Assembly: GCF_000718135.1 (NCBI RefSeq)
Contig: NZ_JOEM01000026.1
Coordinates: 36,258-100,257, forward strand
Source: Streptomyces cyaneofuscatus
Lineage (GTDB): Bacteria > Actinomycetota > Actinomycetes > Streptomycetales > Streptomycetaceae
DNA: 64,000 nucleotides
Direction: 5' to 3'
Shown here: positions 50,920 through 60,184 of the stretch, in pieces
Layout of the letters: the number at the start of each line of letters is the position of its first letter
How positions within the stretch are numbered: the stretch's first letter is position 1
The notes under the pieces: model-generated
Databases searched by the model: none
What the model was told of the DNA's origin: nothing
What the model saw: the letters and a program-made list of their open reading frames with translations, nothing else
Translations under genes and position numbers: made by a program

Positions 50920-50953
50920 GGGGGAGCCCCGGGGGCGGGGCGGTGGGGGCCGG

Positions 50954-52293
50954 CTACTCCCCCGCCCCCACCGCCCCCACCAGGCGGCCCAGGCGGCGGC
51001 CGCGTCTGCGGCCTCCCCGGCGCCCGCACTCGTACGGACCGAGCCCGTCCGCTCGACGGCCTGGAGGGCCGGGTGCCCGGGCCCGTAACGGACCGGGATC
51101 GCCCCGCCCGCGACCAGCAGGCACGGCCCCGGCGCGTCCGAGGGGGTGGCGGCCGTCCGCACCAGGCGCTCGCCCTCCATCACCTCGCCCGCCGTCGGGC
51201 CCTCCGCCGTCAGGTCGAGGAGGACGTGGTCGGCGAACCCGGCCTGCGCGAAGTCGAGCAGGGAGGTCACCGCCTCCATGGGGTCCTCGCACTCGGAGGC
51301 CGTACGCACCGCCCGGTGCAGCTGGCTCGTCCGGAACCGCAGCCGGTCGGCTTCCTGCTGGGCGAGCTTGGCGGCGGTGACGTCCCGGAAGAGCCACCCC
51401 ACCCCGAGCGGAACCGGCTCCTCCGCCAGCGGCGAGGCGAGCCGCAGGAACCCGCTGCGCCAGCACCGCCGCCGCTCACCCTCCGCCGTACGCAGCGTCA
51501 CCCACAGCTCGGCCGGGGCGCCGGGCGCGCCTTCGGCGAGCACGTGTTGCAGGGCCGCCTCCAGCTCCTCGACACCCTGGACCACCAGCTCACCGAGCGG
51601 CCGGCCGAGGAGGGTGGTGCGGCCACCGCCGAGCGCACGGGAGGCGTACGCGTTGACCACGGTCGGGCGGAGGTCGACGTCGACGAGCACCACGCCCCAC
51701 GACGCGTCCTCAAGGAGCGCCTCGCTCAGCGCGATGGCCCGCTCCAGGTCGATCTGGGCGTGCACCTCGCTGAACGCGCAGTACACCCCGGCCGGCTTGC
51801 CGTCGGCGCCCAGCACCCGGGCGGACTGGGTCCGCACGAGCACCCGGCTGCCGTCCTTGCGCAGCAGGGCGAACTCGTGGACCTGGCGCCCGGGCGCGTC
51901 CATGGCGGCCATCAGCCGCCCCTGCACCTCGTGCGCGTCGGCCCGGCGCACCGCCCACCCGGCGAAGCCCGTACGCCCCACGGCCTCCTGCGCGGACCAG
52001 CCGAGGATGCGCTCGGCCTCGCGGTTCCAGTGGGTGACCACACCGCCCGCGTCGAAGGCGCAGAGCGCGGCGTCCATGCCGTCGAGGAGGGCGGCGAGCA
52101 GCTCGGCCCCGGAGTCGGCGGCGGGAGCCCCTCCCTCGCCGCTGCCGCAGTCGCCGCCGTGGCCACTTCCGCCGCTGTCACCGCTGTCACCGCCGGAGGC
52201 CGGCGGCTCGGGGCACACGGGCTCCCCCGTGCCCCCGGCGCCCTCGTCGGGTCCGAGCGCGTCGGTGGTACCGCTGCTCCTGGAAGCACTCAC
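50954..52293 (-). pseudogene. PAS-domain signalling protein, apparently frameshifted near its 3' end
   Basis: The sequence encodes a protein with tandem PAS domains (AALCAFDAGGVVTHWNREAERILGWS, then WGVVLVDVDLRPTVVNAYASRALGG, with PAC-like segments) and a possible further sensory part. From GTG 52293 (or GTG 52338) the frame stays open past 50919 into the antisense of the ABC permease, which is not plausible. Just before, the minus strand has a G-rich run (about 50960-50985: GGTGGGGGCGGTGGGGGCGG). Adding one G there would give the natural end ...VGAGE and TAG at 50954. One base may have been lost, or the assembly may be wrong. The start GTG 52293 follows a GGGGGG ribosome site. Confidence 0.7.
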
Positions 52294-52476
52294 TCCGTAC
52301 CCCCCGCAGAACGTGTCGGCTGTTTCCCCGCGCGTCACCGCGCGTATTGCTGCACGTCAGACCATTCAACTCGAACGTGACCCAGCGCACATCCCCCTTC
52401 GCCAAATAAATGGGTTGAACGGCCGTCGGGACCGCTCGTAGGCTTCTCAGCACACAGGAAAGGAGGTGTTCCGGAA

Positions 52477-52515
52477 GTGATTTCTCTTCGGACTCGTGAG
52501 GTGGCTGCGGGCTGA
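52477..52515 (+). CDS. Possible leader peptide, 12 codons
   Basis: GTG 52477 to TGA 52513-52515 encodes MISLRTREVAAG. AAGGAGGTG (52459-52468 region) lies about 10 bases upstream, one of the best ribosome sites in the window. Position just before a strong RNA fold would suit a leader peptide or short regulatory peptide. Very short frames arise by chance, so the evidence is the ribosome site alone. Confidence 0.35.
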   Translation: MISLRTREVAAG

Positions 52516-52575
52516 CGCCCGTTGTCACGCACTTTTCGCAGTGCATGGCCGGACGCCGGCCAATACCCAGCAGTC

Positions 52576-52642
52576 ACCGACCCGCAGGCTCGCCGGTAAG
52601 TCCGGCCGGCTCCTCTGTGCACGGAGGAACCAGAGCCTGCGG
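52576..52642 (+). ncRNA. Structured RNA candidate, three-way junction with T-rich tail
   Basis: ACCCGCAGGCTC (52578-52589 region) pairs over 12 bases with GAGCCTGCGGGT (52631-52642 region). Inside are two more hairpins: GCCGG-TAAGT-CCGGC and TCCTC-TGTGCACG-GAGGA. The stem's right foot runs into TTTCTGCGTTTTCC on the plus strand, like an intrinsic terminator. No plus-strand gene follows, so it may be the end of a small RNA or the pdxH terminator read from the other strand. It does not match any riboswitch I recognise. Confidence 0.45.
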
Positions 52643-52698
52643 GTTTCTGCGTTTTCCGTCTCCCGTCTTCCGGGTTTCTCGCAGGTGACGCGGGCGCC

Positions 52699-53400
52699 CT
52701 ACGGGCAGAGCCGCTCCACCCTCCAGGCCCCGTCCTCCCTGACGTACCGCAGCCGGTCGTGCAGCCGGTTCCCGTGCCCCTGCCAGAACTCGATGGTCTC
52801 CGGGACGACACGGAAGCCGCCCCAGTCCGGCGGCGCGGGCACCTTCTCGCCCTCCGGATAGCGCGCGGCCAGCTCCTCGTACCGCTCGATGAGCTCCTCG
52901 CGGGAGCCGATCACCGTGGACTGGTCACTGGCCCAGGCGCCGAGCTGGGAGCCGTGCGGCCGGGTACGGAAGTATCCGACGGTCTCCTCGCGGGAGACCC
53001 GGGAGGCGGTGCCGGTGACGATCACCTGGCGGGCCATCGGGTGCCAGGGGAAGAGCAGCGAGACGTGAGGGTTGGCGGCCAGCTCGCGGCCCTTGCGGGA
53101 GCCGTAGTTCGTGAAGAAGACGAAGCCCCGGTCGTCGTACTGCTTCAGCAGGACCGTACGCGAGGAGGGGCGGCCGTCCGGGGTGGCGGTGGAGACGACC
53201 ATGGCGTTGGGCTCGTGGAGGACCCCGCCCACGGCGACCTGGCGGAACCAGCGGGCGAACTGGCCCATCGGGTCGGGGCTGAGGTCGGACTCGGTGAAAT
53301 CCTCGGAGCGGTACTGCTCGCGCATGGCCGCGGGATCGGTGGTGGAATCGGGGGTGGGATCGTCCGGGAGAGGTCCCGAAGAACGTTCTGGTGTGGGCAC
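52699..53400 (-). CDS. pdxH: Pyridoxamine/pyridoxine 5'-phosphate oxidase
   Basis: A PdxH of about 233 residues from GTG 53400. It makes pyridoxal 5'-phosphate by FMN-dependent oxidation. Motifs: [28 protein letters not shown] (FMN and substrate), [21 protein letters not shown] and C-terminal [22 protein letters not shown]. The family core begins at MREQYR (start near 53325), so the N-terminal 25 residues are less certain. It is monocistronic, divergent from the citrate synthase gene. Confidence 0.92.
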   Translation of the reverse strand: MPTPERSSGPLPDDPTPDSTTDPAAMREQYRSEDFTESDLSPDPMGQFARWFRQVAVGGVLHEPNAMVVSTATPDGRPSSRTVLLKQYDDRGFVFFTNYGSRKGRELAANPHVSLLFPWHPMARQVIVTGTASRVSREETVGYFRTRPHGSQLGAWASDQSTVIGSREELIERYEELAARYPEGEKVPAPPDWGGFRVVPETIEFWQGHGNRLHDRLRYVREDGAWRVERLCP

Positions 53401-53624
53401 GGGCCCATCCTGCCGCAGCGGCGCAGTGTGCCCGGCGGGGAGGGCAGGTAACCACGCACCGCCGAAATGGGGGCCTGTGCCGGATGTCACGCTTCCCCGC
53501 TCCGTGGGAACCCGCCAATATCTTGGGGCGGGCCTTGTAGGAGGCCCCCGGGGCGCCGAAGCACGGGGGCGCCGGGGCCGCAGGGGCCGTCGCCCACCCG
53601 CCGCCGAACTGAGGGAGCCGCCTG

Positions 53625-54734
53625 ATGTCCGACTTCGTACCCGGTCTTGAGGGAGTCGTCGCGTTCGAAACGGAGATCGCCGAACCGGACAAGGAAGGTG
53701 GTTCGCTCCGCTACCGCGGGGTCGACATCGAGGATCTGGTCGGTCACGTCTCCTTCGGCAATGTCTGGGGCCTGCTGGTGGACGGGGCGTTCAACCCCGG
53801 GCTGCCGCCGGCCGAGCCGTTCCCGATCCCGGTGCACTCGGGTGACATCCGGGTCGACGTGCAGTCCGCGCTGGCGATGCTGGCCCCCGTCTGGGGGCTG
53901 AAGCCGCTGCTGGACATCGACGAGGCGACGGCCCGGGACGACCTGGCGCGGGCGGCGGTGATGGCGCTGTCGTACGTGGCCCAGTCGGCCCGCGGCCAGG
54001 GCCTGCCGATGGTGCCGCAGAGCGAGATCGACAAGGCGCACTCGGTGGTCGAGCGGTTCATGATCCGCTGGCGGGGCGAGCCGGACCCGAAGCACGTCAA
54101 GGCGGTGGACGCGTACTGGACGTCGGCGGCCGAGCACGGCATGAACGCCTCCACGTTCACCGCCCGGGTCATCGCCTCGACGGGCGCGGATGTCGCGGCC
54201 GCGCTGTCCGGCGCGGTGGGCGCGATGTCGGGCCCGCTGCACGGCGGCGCCCCGTCGCGGGTCCTCGGCATGATCGAGGAGATCGAGCGTACGGGCGACG
54301 CGACGGCGTATGTGAAGGGCGCCCTGGACCGGGGCGAGCGCCTGATGGGCTTCGGCCACCGCGTCTACCGCGCGGAGGACCCGCGCGCCCGCGTCCTGCG
54401 CCGCACGGCCCGTGAGCTGGCGGCGCCGCGCTTCGAGGTGGCGGAGGCGCTGGAGAAGGCCGCGCTGGAGGAGCTGCACGCGCGGCGTCCCGACCGGGTC
54501 CTGGCGACGAACGTCGAATTCTGGGCGGCCATCGTGCTGGACTTCGCGGAGGTCCCGGCGCACATGTTCACGTCGATGTTCACGTGTGCCCGTACGGCGG
54601 GCTGGTCGGCGCACATCCTGGAGCAGAAGCGCACGGGCCGCCTGGTCCGCCCGTCGGCGACGTACGTCGGCCCCGGCACGCGGAACCCGCGCGAGATCGA
54701 GGGATACGCGGACATCGCGGATCTGGCGGGGTGA
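53625..54734 (+). CDS. Citrate synthase (type II-like, short form)
   Basis: A 369-residue citrate synthase. The active-site parts are [12 protein letters not shown] (His), [18 protein letters not shown] (His), and the catalytic Asp region near [11 protein letters not shown]; the end [23 protein letters not shown] carries the Arg residues for oxaloacetate/citrate. It is shorter than the TCA enzyme GltA and akin to the CitA/2-methylcitrate synthase group, so 2-methylcitrate synthase is an alternative. Start ATG 53625. A 12-bp inverted repeat follows. Confidence 0.9.
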   Translation: MSDFVPGLEGVVAFETEIAEPDKEGGSLRYRGVDIEDLVGHVSFGNVWGLLVDGAFNPGLPPAEPFPIPVHSGDIRVDVQSALAMLAPVWGLKPLLDIDEATARDDLARAAVMALSYVAQSARGQGLPMVPQSEIDKAHSVVERFMIRWRGEPDPKHVKAVDAYWTSAAEHGMNASTFTARVIASTGADVAAALSGAVGAMSGPLHGGAPSRVLGMIEEIERTGDATAYVKGALDRGERLMGFGHRVYRAEDPRARVLRRTARELAAPRFEVAEALEKAALEELHARRPDRVLATNVEFWAAIVLDFAEVPAHMFTSMFTCARTAGWSAHILEQKRTGRLVRPSATYVGPGTRNPREIEGYADIADLAG

Positions 54735-54770
54735 GGTCCCCGGGGGGCGCGGGGGCGCGAGGCTGGTGAA

Positions 54771-54801
54771 TGTGCCGGTACGGGGTACTCGTACCGGCAC
54801 A
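54771..54801 (+). terminator. 12-bp perfect stem after citrate synthase
   Basis: TGTGCCGGTACG (54771-54782) and CGTACCGGCACA (54790-54801) are exact reverse complements around a 7-base loop. It begins 36 bases after the citrate synthase stop and is its probable terminator. Confidence 0.75.
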
Positions 54802-54845
54802 TCTGAGGCGCACCTCTTGCGCGTCCCCGACCGAGGAGGCCCACG

Positions 54846-55400
54846 GTGACCACTCCCCGACCGACCCTGACGCTGTCCAGCACGGTGATCGAAGCCCCGG
54901 ACGCGGCGGAGCTGGCGGACTTCTACCGCCGCCTGCTGGGGTGGGAGACGGTGCAGGAGGAGCCGGACTGGGTGAAGCTCTTGCCCCCGGGCGGCGGTTC
55001 CGGCCTGGGCTTCCAGACCTCGAAGCCGTACGTGCCCCCGGTCTGGCCCGCCTCCCTCACCTCGGAGGGCGACCAGCTGATGATGCTGCACCTGGACTTC
55101 GAGGTGACGGACCTGGAGGCGGGGGTGGCCCACGCGGTGGCGGAGGGCGCGACACCGGCGGAGTTCCAGCCGCAGCACGACGTACGGGTGCTGTTCGACC
55201 CGGTGGGCCACCCGTTCTGCCTGTTCGTCCGCGACCAGGTCCTCGGCGAGACCCCCGCGATCAGCCCCGAGTGGGTCGCGGAGCAGGCCCGGGACATCAG
55301 GACGCAGGACCCGCGGGCGTCGGAGGCGGTGACACCGGACCGCCGGGAGGCGGCGGGTGCGGGGGAGGAGCCGGGGTCCGGGGACGCGGTTCCGGCCTAG
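54846..55400 (+). CDS. VOC-family (glyoxalase-like) protein
   Basis: A 184-residue VOC protein. The N-terminal half begins TLSSTVIEAPDAAELADFYRRLLGW, the second half has MMLHLDFEVTDLEAGVAHAVA and ends VLFDPVGHPFCLFVRD. The C-terminal 45 residues are low-complexity and not part of the fold. The usual first metal His is absent (Val14 region), so it may be a binding protein rather than an enzyme. The GTG start is at 54846, and it ends in the tandem repeat that also contains the stop of the convergent gene. Confidence 0.85.
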   Translation: MTTPRPTLTLSSTVIEAPDAAELADFYRRLLGWETVQEEPDWVKLLPPGGGSGLGFQTSKPYVPPVWPASLTSEGDQLMMLHLDFEVTDLEAGVAHAVAEGATPAEFQPQHDVRVLFDPVGHPFCLFVRDQVLGETPAISPEWVAEQARDIRTQDPRASEAVTPDRREAAGAGEEPGSGDAVPA

Positions 55401-55431
55401 TTGACCTAGTTGACCTAGTTGACCTAGTTGA
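55396..55431. repeat. Four perfect 9-bp tandem copies spanning two stop codons
   Basis: CCTAGTTGA occurs four times without change at 55396-55431. The plus-strand VOC stop (TAG 55398-55400) is in the first copy and the minus-strand DUF4232 stop (TAG at 55424-55426) is in the last. Every copy has stop codons on both strands, so gain or loss of units would not extend either protein. Confidence 0.9.
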
Positions 55432-56107
55432 AGGGAACGGCGTCCTTCGGCGCGGTGTGCCAGTTGGTGACGACGGGCTTGTCGACAGTGATGGTGCCGA
55501 CCTTGAGGGTGACGGGGTTGGGGTCCTCGTTGCCGACGGCGACGATGATGCTGTCGAGCTCCTTGCCCCCGTCGGTGTTGGTGGTCTTGGGGTTGACCCC
55601 CGCGTAGGCGACGGTGCCCTTGCTGAGCGTGATCTGCTTGCCGACGGCCTGCTCGACGGGCCCGGCCTCGGTGCCGTCGGACCCGAAGGCGACGGTGGGC
55701 AGCGCGGCCGGCAGAACGCAGGTGATCCCGGACTTGGCCTTCGCCATGACGAGGATGTAGCCACCGGCCTGACTCTCGGAACGGGTGCTCCAGGAGAGGT
55801 CGTTGGCGCCGCAGACCTGCCCGACCCTGGAACCGTTGCTGTCGCTGCCGTTGCCGGCGGACGGGGAGGCGGTGGGCTCGTCGGAGGCGCCGCTGGTCGG
55901 GGCGTCCGTGGGGGCGTCCGAGGCGGCATCCTCGGATGCGGAGGCGGAGGGACTGCCCGCGTCGGCCGAGGGAGAACTGCTCTGCGCGGCCCCGCTGTCC
56001 ACGCTCCCGTCGGTGTCCTGGCACGCGGTCATCAGCAGGGCTCCGCCCACGAGGGCGGCGGAGGCGAGGAGGGCCGAGCGACGGTTGCGGTTGCGGTGGC
56101 CGAACAT
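55424..56107 (-). CDS. DUF4232 lipoprotein
   Basis: A 227-residue lipoprotein: signal and lipobox (LLASAALVGGALLMTAC), a Ser/Ala/Pro/Asp-rich linker of about 65 residues, then the DUF4232 domain (ANDLSWSTRSESQAGGYILVMAKAKSGITCVLPA). Two conserved cysteines (QVCGAN and ITCVL) probably form a disulfide. Function is unknown; such proteins are envelope-exposed in many actinomycetes. Confidence 0.87.
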   Translation of the reverse strand: MFGHRNRNRRSALLASAALVGGALLMTACQDTDGSVDSGAAQSSSPSADAGSPSASASEDAASDAPTDAPTSGASDEPTASPSAGNGSDSNGSRVGQVCGANDLSWSTRSESQAGGYILVMAKAKSGITCVLPAALPTVAFGSDGTEAGPVEQAVGKQITLSKGTVAYAGVNPKTTNTDGGKELDSIIVAVGNEDPNPVTLKVGTITVDKPVVTNWHTAPKDAVPFN

Positions 56108-56317
56108 GGAGATCCCCTAGGTATTGGTCGACGATCCGAGGCAGAAGCGCTGTCCGGCTCCCCGCTCGGGCTCCGGAACACCCACTAGGAGGGCGCGTTG
56201 ATCCCCGGGGATCCCGGCGTCTCCGTTCCCGGACACCACTATCACAGGCCGGTTACATGATCACGGAGCGCCCCGGATCCGGCGCCACGGGCGCCACCCC
56301 ACGGAAGGATTGACCGC

Positions 56318-56575
56318 ATGCCCCTGGCGACACACCAGGAGACAGCCGCCACGATCACGGCCGTGAGGCCCTACGGCTCCGAGGCCGACGCGAACGGCAC
56401 GCCCGCCTTCATCGACCTGGCCAAGCACCCTTCTTGGTGGTCCCCGGACGTAGCGGCCCCTCAGGTGGGTGATCGCCTGCACACCGTGGTCCTGGACGGG
56501 TCACGAACCCCGCCCAGGCTGAGCGCGCTGCGAAAAGACATCGAGATCGCACGAGCTCTACGGTCGGGCGGGTGA
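56318..56575 (+). CDS. Small hypothetical protein, 85 residues
   Basis: A short protein reading MPLATHQETAATITAVRPYG, then GTPAFIDLAKHPSWWSPDVAAPQVGDRL. It has coding-like third positions and ATG 56318. A GGAAGG ribosome site is located upstream. It has no signal or membrane segment. The WW pair and the alternating small strands (ATITAV, RLHTVVLDG) suggest a small beta fold. I do not recognise a family. Confidence 0.55.
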   Translation: MPLATHQETAATITAVRPYGSEADANGTPAFIDLAKHPSWWSPDVAAPQVGDRLHTVVLDGSRTPPRLSALRKDIEIARALRSGG

Positions 56576-56732
56576 GGGGCGGACCAATGCCTTTGCAAGT
56601 CCGGCACGTTGGCGTACGGATACGAACGTAAGTATGACAACTCATGTGGCGAGCACCGGCGAACGGCAGCCTTCAGGTCGTCAGCAGAACCATCACCACA
56701 CCGGGCACACCACCGTTCCAGGGAGATCCGAC

Positions 56733-57077
56733 ATGGCCAAGACCTCTCGTTCGCTGCCGCAGACCTTCCGTCACTACCTGGCGAACCCTCTGGCCTTGGG
56801 CTACCTGGGCGTCGTGCTCGCGGTGTGCCTGTGGGTCGCTGTGGACACCTTCTCCGCCACCTCCTCCGGGGACGCCAGCTTCGCCGGCGTGTGGGCCATC
56901 CTGGCCACCGCCCCGACCTCGCTTCTGTTCACCTCCCTGTTCACCTTCGCAGGTCCCGTAGGCCTGATAGGCATCCCGATCGGCGCCGTCGTCCAGGCCT
57001 TCGCGCTCGGTGCCCTGTACCGCCACGTCACCGAGCGACGCACCCACGGCACCGCGAACGGTGTCAGCAGCGCCTGA
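56733..57077 (+). CDS. SCO4225-type small membrane protein
   Basis: A 114-residue membrane protein with three hydrophobic helices (LALGYLGVVLAVCLWVAVDTF; FAGVWAILATAPTSLLFTSLF; GLIGIPIGAVVQAFALGALY) and short polar ends. It is like the streptomycete SCO4225 family of unknown function. ATG 56733 is chosen over upstream in-frame starts because AGGGAG is 7-8 bases upstream and the preceding residues are not conserved in character. Confidence 0.75.
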   Translation: MAKTSRSLPQTFRHYLANPLALGYLGVVLAVCLWVAVDTFSATSSGDASFAGVWAILATAPTSLLFTSLFTFAGPVGLIGIPIGAVVQAFALGALYRHVTERRTHGTANGVSSA

Positions 57078-57229
57078 CCCCGGAAGCCAGATCCCCGGGC
57101 CAACGCCAGTACGACGGGGAGGGACCGAGCACCGAGCACACGTAACGCCGCCCTCGTCCGGCTCGTTGTCGCGAGAGGCGAGAGACACGGGTGGCCGACG
57201 CCCGTGAAGGCCCAGGAGGCTCGGGAGAC

Positions 57230-58630
57230 ATGATCGAAGAGGGCGGCGCCCCCGGGGGATGCCCGGCGTCGCGGGAGGAGCCTCGGGAGGAGCCGCCCGT
57301 CGCGCACTCCCGTACGCTGCGATTCTGGCTCGATCCGGCGAATATCGCGGTGCGCCTCGGTCAGGCGGGTCCCGTCACCAGGACGAAGGCAGGACCAGCG
57401 GTCGCCTTCCAGGTCAACGACCCGTCGCTGATCCGTAAGGTCGGCTGCGGGGAGGACATCTTCCAGGCGTGGAGCGCGGACCCGTGCCTTCGGGACTTCA
57501 CCGGGAACGGTTTCGCCGGATCCGAGGGCCAGCCCCACCGGGACCGGCGCGCGCTGATGAAACCGGCGCTCGCGGCACCCCGTCTGACGGCTCTGGGACC
57601 AGCCGTACGGGACAGCACCGAGGGCCTGCTCGCCGGGCTTCCCACCGACCGCCCCGTCGACATCCCCGTCGAGATGAGCCGCATCGTGGCGGGACTCGTC
57701 ATCGAGACCGTGCTGAAGAGCAGCATCTCCCCGGACACACTGGCCGCTCTCGCACGAGCACGTTCCGTGCTGTCCGCAGGGGTGTTCTGGACGTACGCGC
57801 TGTCGCCGTGGCCCTGGGTGCCCACGCCGAGGGGCCGCGCCTTCCGCCGTGCCTTGGGGACGCTGAACGAGGCCACCCGGGAGGTGTACGAACGCCACCG
57901 GCCGGACGCGGACGGGAACGACGTCGTCTCCCTGCTCAAACGCTCGTCCGACAACCCGCCGGACGCGGCGCTGCACGACCTGCGGGCGCTGCTGTTCGCC
58001 GGCATCGAGGCCACGGCCTCGACACTCGCCTGGGCCTGCTACGAGTTGGGCCGCCACCCCGACCACCAGACGGCCGTCCGGACCGAGGCCGACGCCGTCC
58101 TGGGCACCGACGCCCCGGCCGATGCGGTCCGGCCCGACCTGATGCCCCGTACCGCCGGCTTCATCAGGGAGGTCACGCGACTGCACGGCATCCCGTTCCT
58201 GGTACGCCGACCCCGTCACGCGACGAACGTGGGCGAGCATCCGGTACCCGCCGGCGCCCTGGTGACCCTGCCCCTGGGCGCACTGCGTCGTGACCCTGCC
58301 CGGTACGCGCGGCCTGAGGAGTTCGACCCGCTGCGCTGGTCGCCCGAGGCCCATCCCCAGCTCTCCCCCGCCGCCCTGCTCCCCTACGGGCTCGGCCCAC
58401 GCTATTGCCCCGGCGCCGCAGCCTCGGAGATCCTGACGCCCGTCGCGCTGGCGAGCCTGGTCCGCTCGCGGACACTCCGTACGACGGCGCCCGGCAGGAC
58501 CGTCCGCGTCAGCCTGGAACTCACCCCGATGCCCAAGGGCCTGACCATGCTGGCCACACCCCGCGAGCCACACCCGCCTGCTCCTGGCCCGGCCCACGGC
58601 GAGCAAGCCGACCCGGCCCGCCGGCCCTGA
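57230..58630 (+). CDS. Cytochrome P450
   Basis: A 466-residue P450. The I-helix motif is LLFAGIEATASTLAW (with the A-G-x-E-x-T form), the ExxR pair is in FIREVTRLHG, and the heme loop is LPYGLGPRYCPGA with a Tyr in place of the usual Phe two residues before Gly. The C-terminal 40 residues are Pro-rich and extra. No redox partner gene is adjacent; the ferredoxin-reductase pair at 7607-9006 is a possible, remote partner. ATG 57230 is behind AGGAGG. Confidence 0.93.
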   Translation: MIEEGGAPGGCPASREEPREEPPVAHSRTLRFWLDPANIAVRLGQAGPVTRTKAGPAVAFQVNDPSLIRKVGCGEDIFQAWSADPCLRDFTGNGFAGSEGQPHRDRRALMKPALAAPRLTALGPAVRDSTEGLLAGLPTDRPVDIPVEMSRIVAGLVIETVLKSSISPDTLAALARARSVLSAGVFWTYALSPWPWVPTPRGRAFRRALGTLNEATREVYERHRPDADGNDVVSLLKRSSDNPPDAALHDLRALLFAGIEATASTLAWACYELGRHPDHQTAVRTEADAVLGTDAPADAVRPDLMPRTAGFIREVTRLHGIPFLVRRPRHATNVGEHPVPAGALVTLPLGALRRDPARYARPEEFDPLRWSPEAHPQLSPAALLPYGLGPRYCPGAAASEILTPVALASLVRSRTLRTTAPGRTVRVSLELTPMPKGLTMLATPREPHPPAPGPAHGEQADPARRP

Positions 58631-58783
58631 GCACGGGCCGGCTTCTGGCGACCAGCACGCTCCCCCGTACCTCGCTCACCCCACCACGCACCGCCCACCC
58701 CTCGGACGGCTCACGGCGGACTCCCTAGCTCCAGCAGCACGTGGACCGCATCGCCCACGACGCTCGGCCCCGGCCCGTACCCT
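58631..58783. other. Gap before the CRISPR remnant
   Basis: About 150 bases between the P450 stop and the CRISPR remnant. I see no gene, terminator or promoter there. Confidence 0.4.
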
Positions 58784-58934
58784 TGGTGCCCCGCGCGTGC
58801 GGGGGTGTTCCCGCGAGGTCCGTGACCATCCCGCACATCCACAAGTGGGCCCCGCGCGTGCGGGGTTGGACCTGCGGGCGAGACGCTGTGCCCTGCGTAG
58901 CTGGGTAGCCCCTGCGTGGGCAGGGCTGAAAACC
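58784..58934 (+). CRISPR. Decayed type I-E-like CRISPR remnant
   Basis: Three repeat-like units at 58784-58812, 58845-58873 and 58906-58934 (29 bases each) are separated by two 32-base spacers (58813-58844 and 58874-58905). The first keeps 24 bases of the 3' part of the good repeat (CCCCGCGCGTGCGGGGGTGT...), the second is largely matched, and the third is badly decayed. The exact 61-base period and match to the array at 63170 make this a real relic. The repeats are oriented the same way as the intact array. No cas gene is seen. Confidence 0.75.
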
Positions 58935-59041
58935 GTCTGTCTGGAGGGGCAACAGACTTGGCCATGCCACCCTCTCTCGACTCCTCGATGGCACATCGCG
59001 AGCACGACCGGTCTCCTGCTTGCCGAGCTGGTGCACAAACA

Positions 59042-59071
59042 GGGTCCTGGCCGTGCGCACGGCCAGGACCC
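59042..59071. terminator. 30-bp perfect palindrome after the methyltransferase gene
   Basis: GGGTCCTGGCCGTGC is followed directly by its reverse complement, ending 10 bases from the stop codon of the methyltransferase gene. It is the likely terminator of the six-gene minus-strand operon. Confidence 0.75.
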
Positions 59072-59080
59072 GTGAACCGC

Positions 59081-60184
59081 TTACACCCTGGCGGGCCGGA
59101 TGACCTCGCGCGGATCGCGCAGCCATACCTGCTGCCCCCGGTCGGTCACGGTCAGCCCGAACTGTCCGGCGTCGGGCCGCCCGACGGTCTCGTACTCCCA
59201 CCAGGCATGCTCGATCTCCTCCCACAGGAACCCGGGCCCGTACTGCCACACCTCCTCCCCCGTCACAGCCGTAGCGGCACCCCCGTCCTCGCGGGTCGCC
59301 CACACCTGAACACCGTCCGGGGTGTCCTGGTGGATGAGCCGCACGCCGGGCAGCCGCGCCCCGGCGTACAGGGCGAACCCGAGATCGAGGAGCAGGGCGG
59401 GGTCCAGGCCGGCGGCCCGGGCCCGCCCTCTGCCGTGGACCTCGTGGAGGTCGGGGGCACGGTGGGACCGCATCGGCATGTACGTCGCCCCACCACAGAA
59501 CGGCCCGGTCGCGGTGCCATCACCCTGGACGTGGAGCTGGACCAGGGCCCCGGACCAGAACGCCCGGGCCAGCGGAGCGACAAGGACCCCGCCGGGCCGC
59601 ACCTGCCGCAGCAGCGCGTACGGGACGTGGCGGAGGGCGCAGGTGGCGATCAGCCGGTCGACCGGGCCGAGGCCGGGCCAGGGCTGCTCACCGTCCCCGA
59701 CCCGCAGATACGGCCGGTACCCGGCCTCCGCCAAAGCCTCCGCCGCCTGCCGGGCCACGACAGCATCCACTTCGACGCTGTGGACGAGGTCGTCGCCGAG
59801 CCGCTCGCAGAGCAGCGCGGCCACATACCCCGTACCGGTCCCGATCTCCAGCACCCGCTGCCCATCCTCCACAGCGAGGAGCCCGAGCATCCGGGCCACC
59901 ATCGACGGCATCGAGTTCGACGACGTCGCCACACCCGGACCGCCCTCTATCCCGTCATCGAGCTGCGTGACGACGGGTTCGTCGCTGTTGACCAGGGCGA
60001 GCCACTGTTCCGTGTCCACAACCGGCTCGCACCGGTCGGCCAACTGCCGCCACACCCTGGCCGGGACGAACCTGCTACGCGGCACAGCCTCGAACACCCG
60101 CCGCCACCGGGCATCCAGCAACCCATGATCAGCAAGGCTCTGCACCAGCGCCGGGTAAGTAGGGGTGGGTTGCGCGGTACTCAC
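59081..60184 (-). CDS. PIMT-like O-methyltransferase, candidate RiPP enzyme
   Basis: A 367-residue protein-L-isoaspartate O-methyltransferase-type enzyme. SAM motif I VLEIGTGTGYVAALL is at residues 111-125; ATSSNSMPSMVARML (residues 86-100) aligns with the PIMT substrate strand; VEVD and VGDGEQPWPG match later motifs, and DRLIATCAL replaces the PIMT 'TAAP' part. About 150 residues follow the catalytic core, as in the PIMT homologues of graspetide and lanthipeptide clusters, which methylate an Asp and form aspartimide. GTG 60184 overlaps the TGA of the peptide gene by GTGA, so the two are translated together. No ATP-grasp or lanthionine enzyme is near. Substrate assignment is inference. Confidence 0.8.
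   Translation of the reverse strand: MSTAQPTPTYPALVQSLADHGLLDARWRRVFEAVPRSRFVPARVWRQLADRCEPVVDTEQWLALVNSDEPVVTQLDDGIEGGPGVATSSNSMPSMVARMLGLLAVEDGQRVLEIGTGTGYVAALLCERLGDDLVHSVEVDAVVARQAAEALAEAGYRPYLRVGDGEQPWPGLGPVDRLIATCALRHVPYALLRQVRPGGVLVAPLARAFWSGALVQLHVQGDGTATGPFCGGATYMPMRSHRAPDLHEVHGRGRARAAGLDPALLLDLGFALYAGARLPGVRLIHQDTPDGVQVWATREDGGAATAVTGEEVWQYGPGFLWEEIEHAWWEYETVGRPDAGQFGLTVTDRGQQVWLRDPREVIRPARV

Larger units (their letters stand above)
52294..52698. other. Gap of 405 bases with a leader-peptide-like frame and RNA structure
   Basis: This stretch between the PAS gene start and the end of pdxH holds no full gene. It contains a 12-codon frame with a near-perfect Shine-Dalgarno sequence and a three-way-junction-like fold, described separately. 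A plus-strand short transcript is suspected. Confidence 0.45.

Noticed and set aside
49324..50953. The PAS protein being about 1000 residues long and overlapping the ABC permease
   Set aside because: The last 500 residues would be Arg/Gly/His-rich antisense of a gene with complete FtsX motifs, so the frameshift explanation is preferred.
52576..52642. Riboswitch of a known class (cobalamin, TPP, SAM, ydaO)
   Set aside because: The conserved boxes of those classes are absent, and no plus-strand gene lies downstream.
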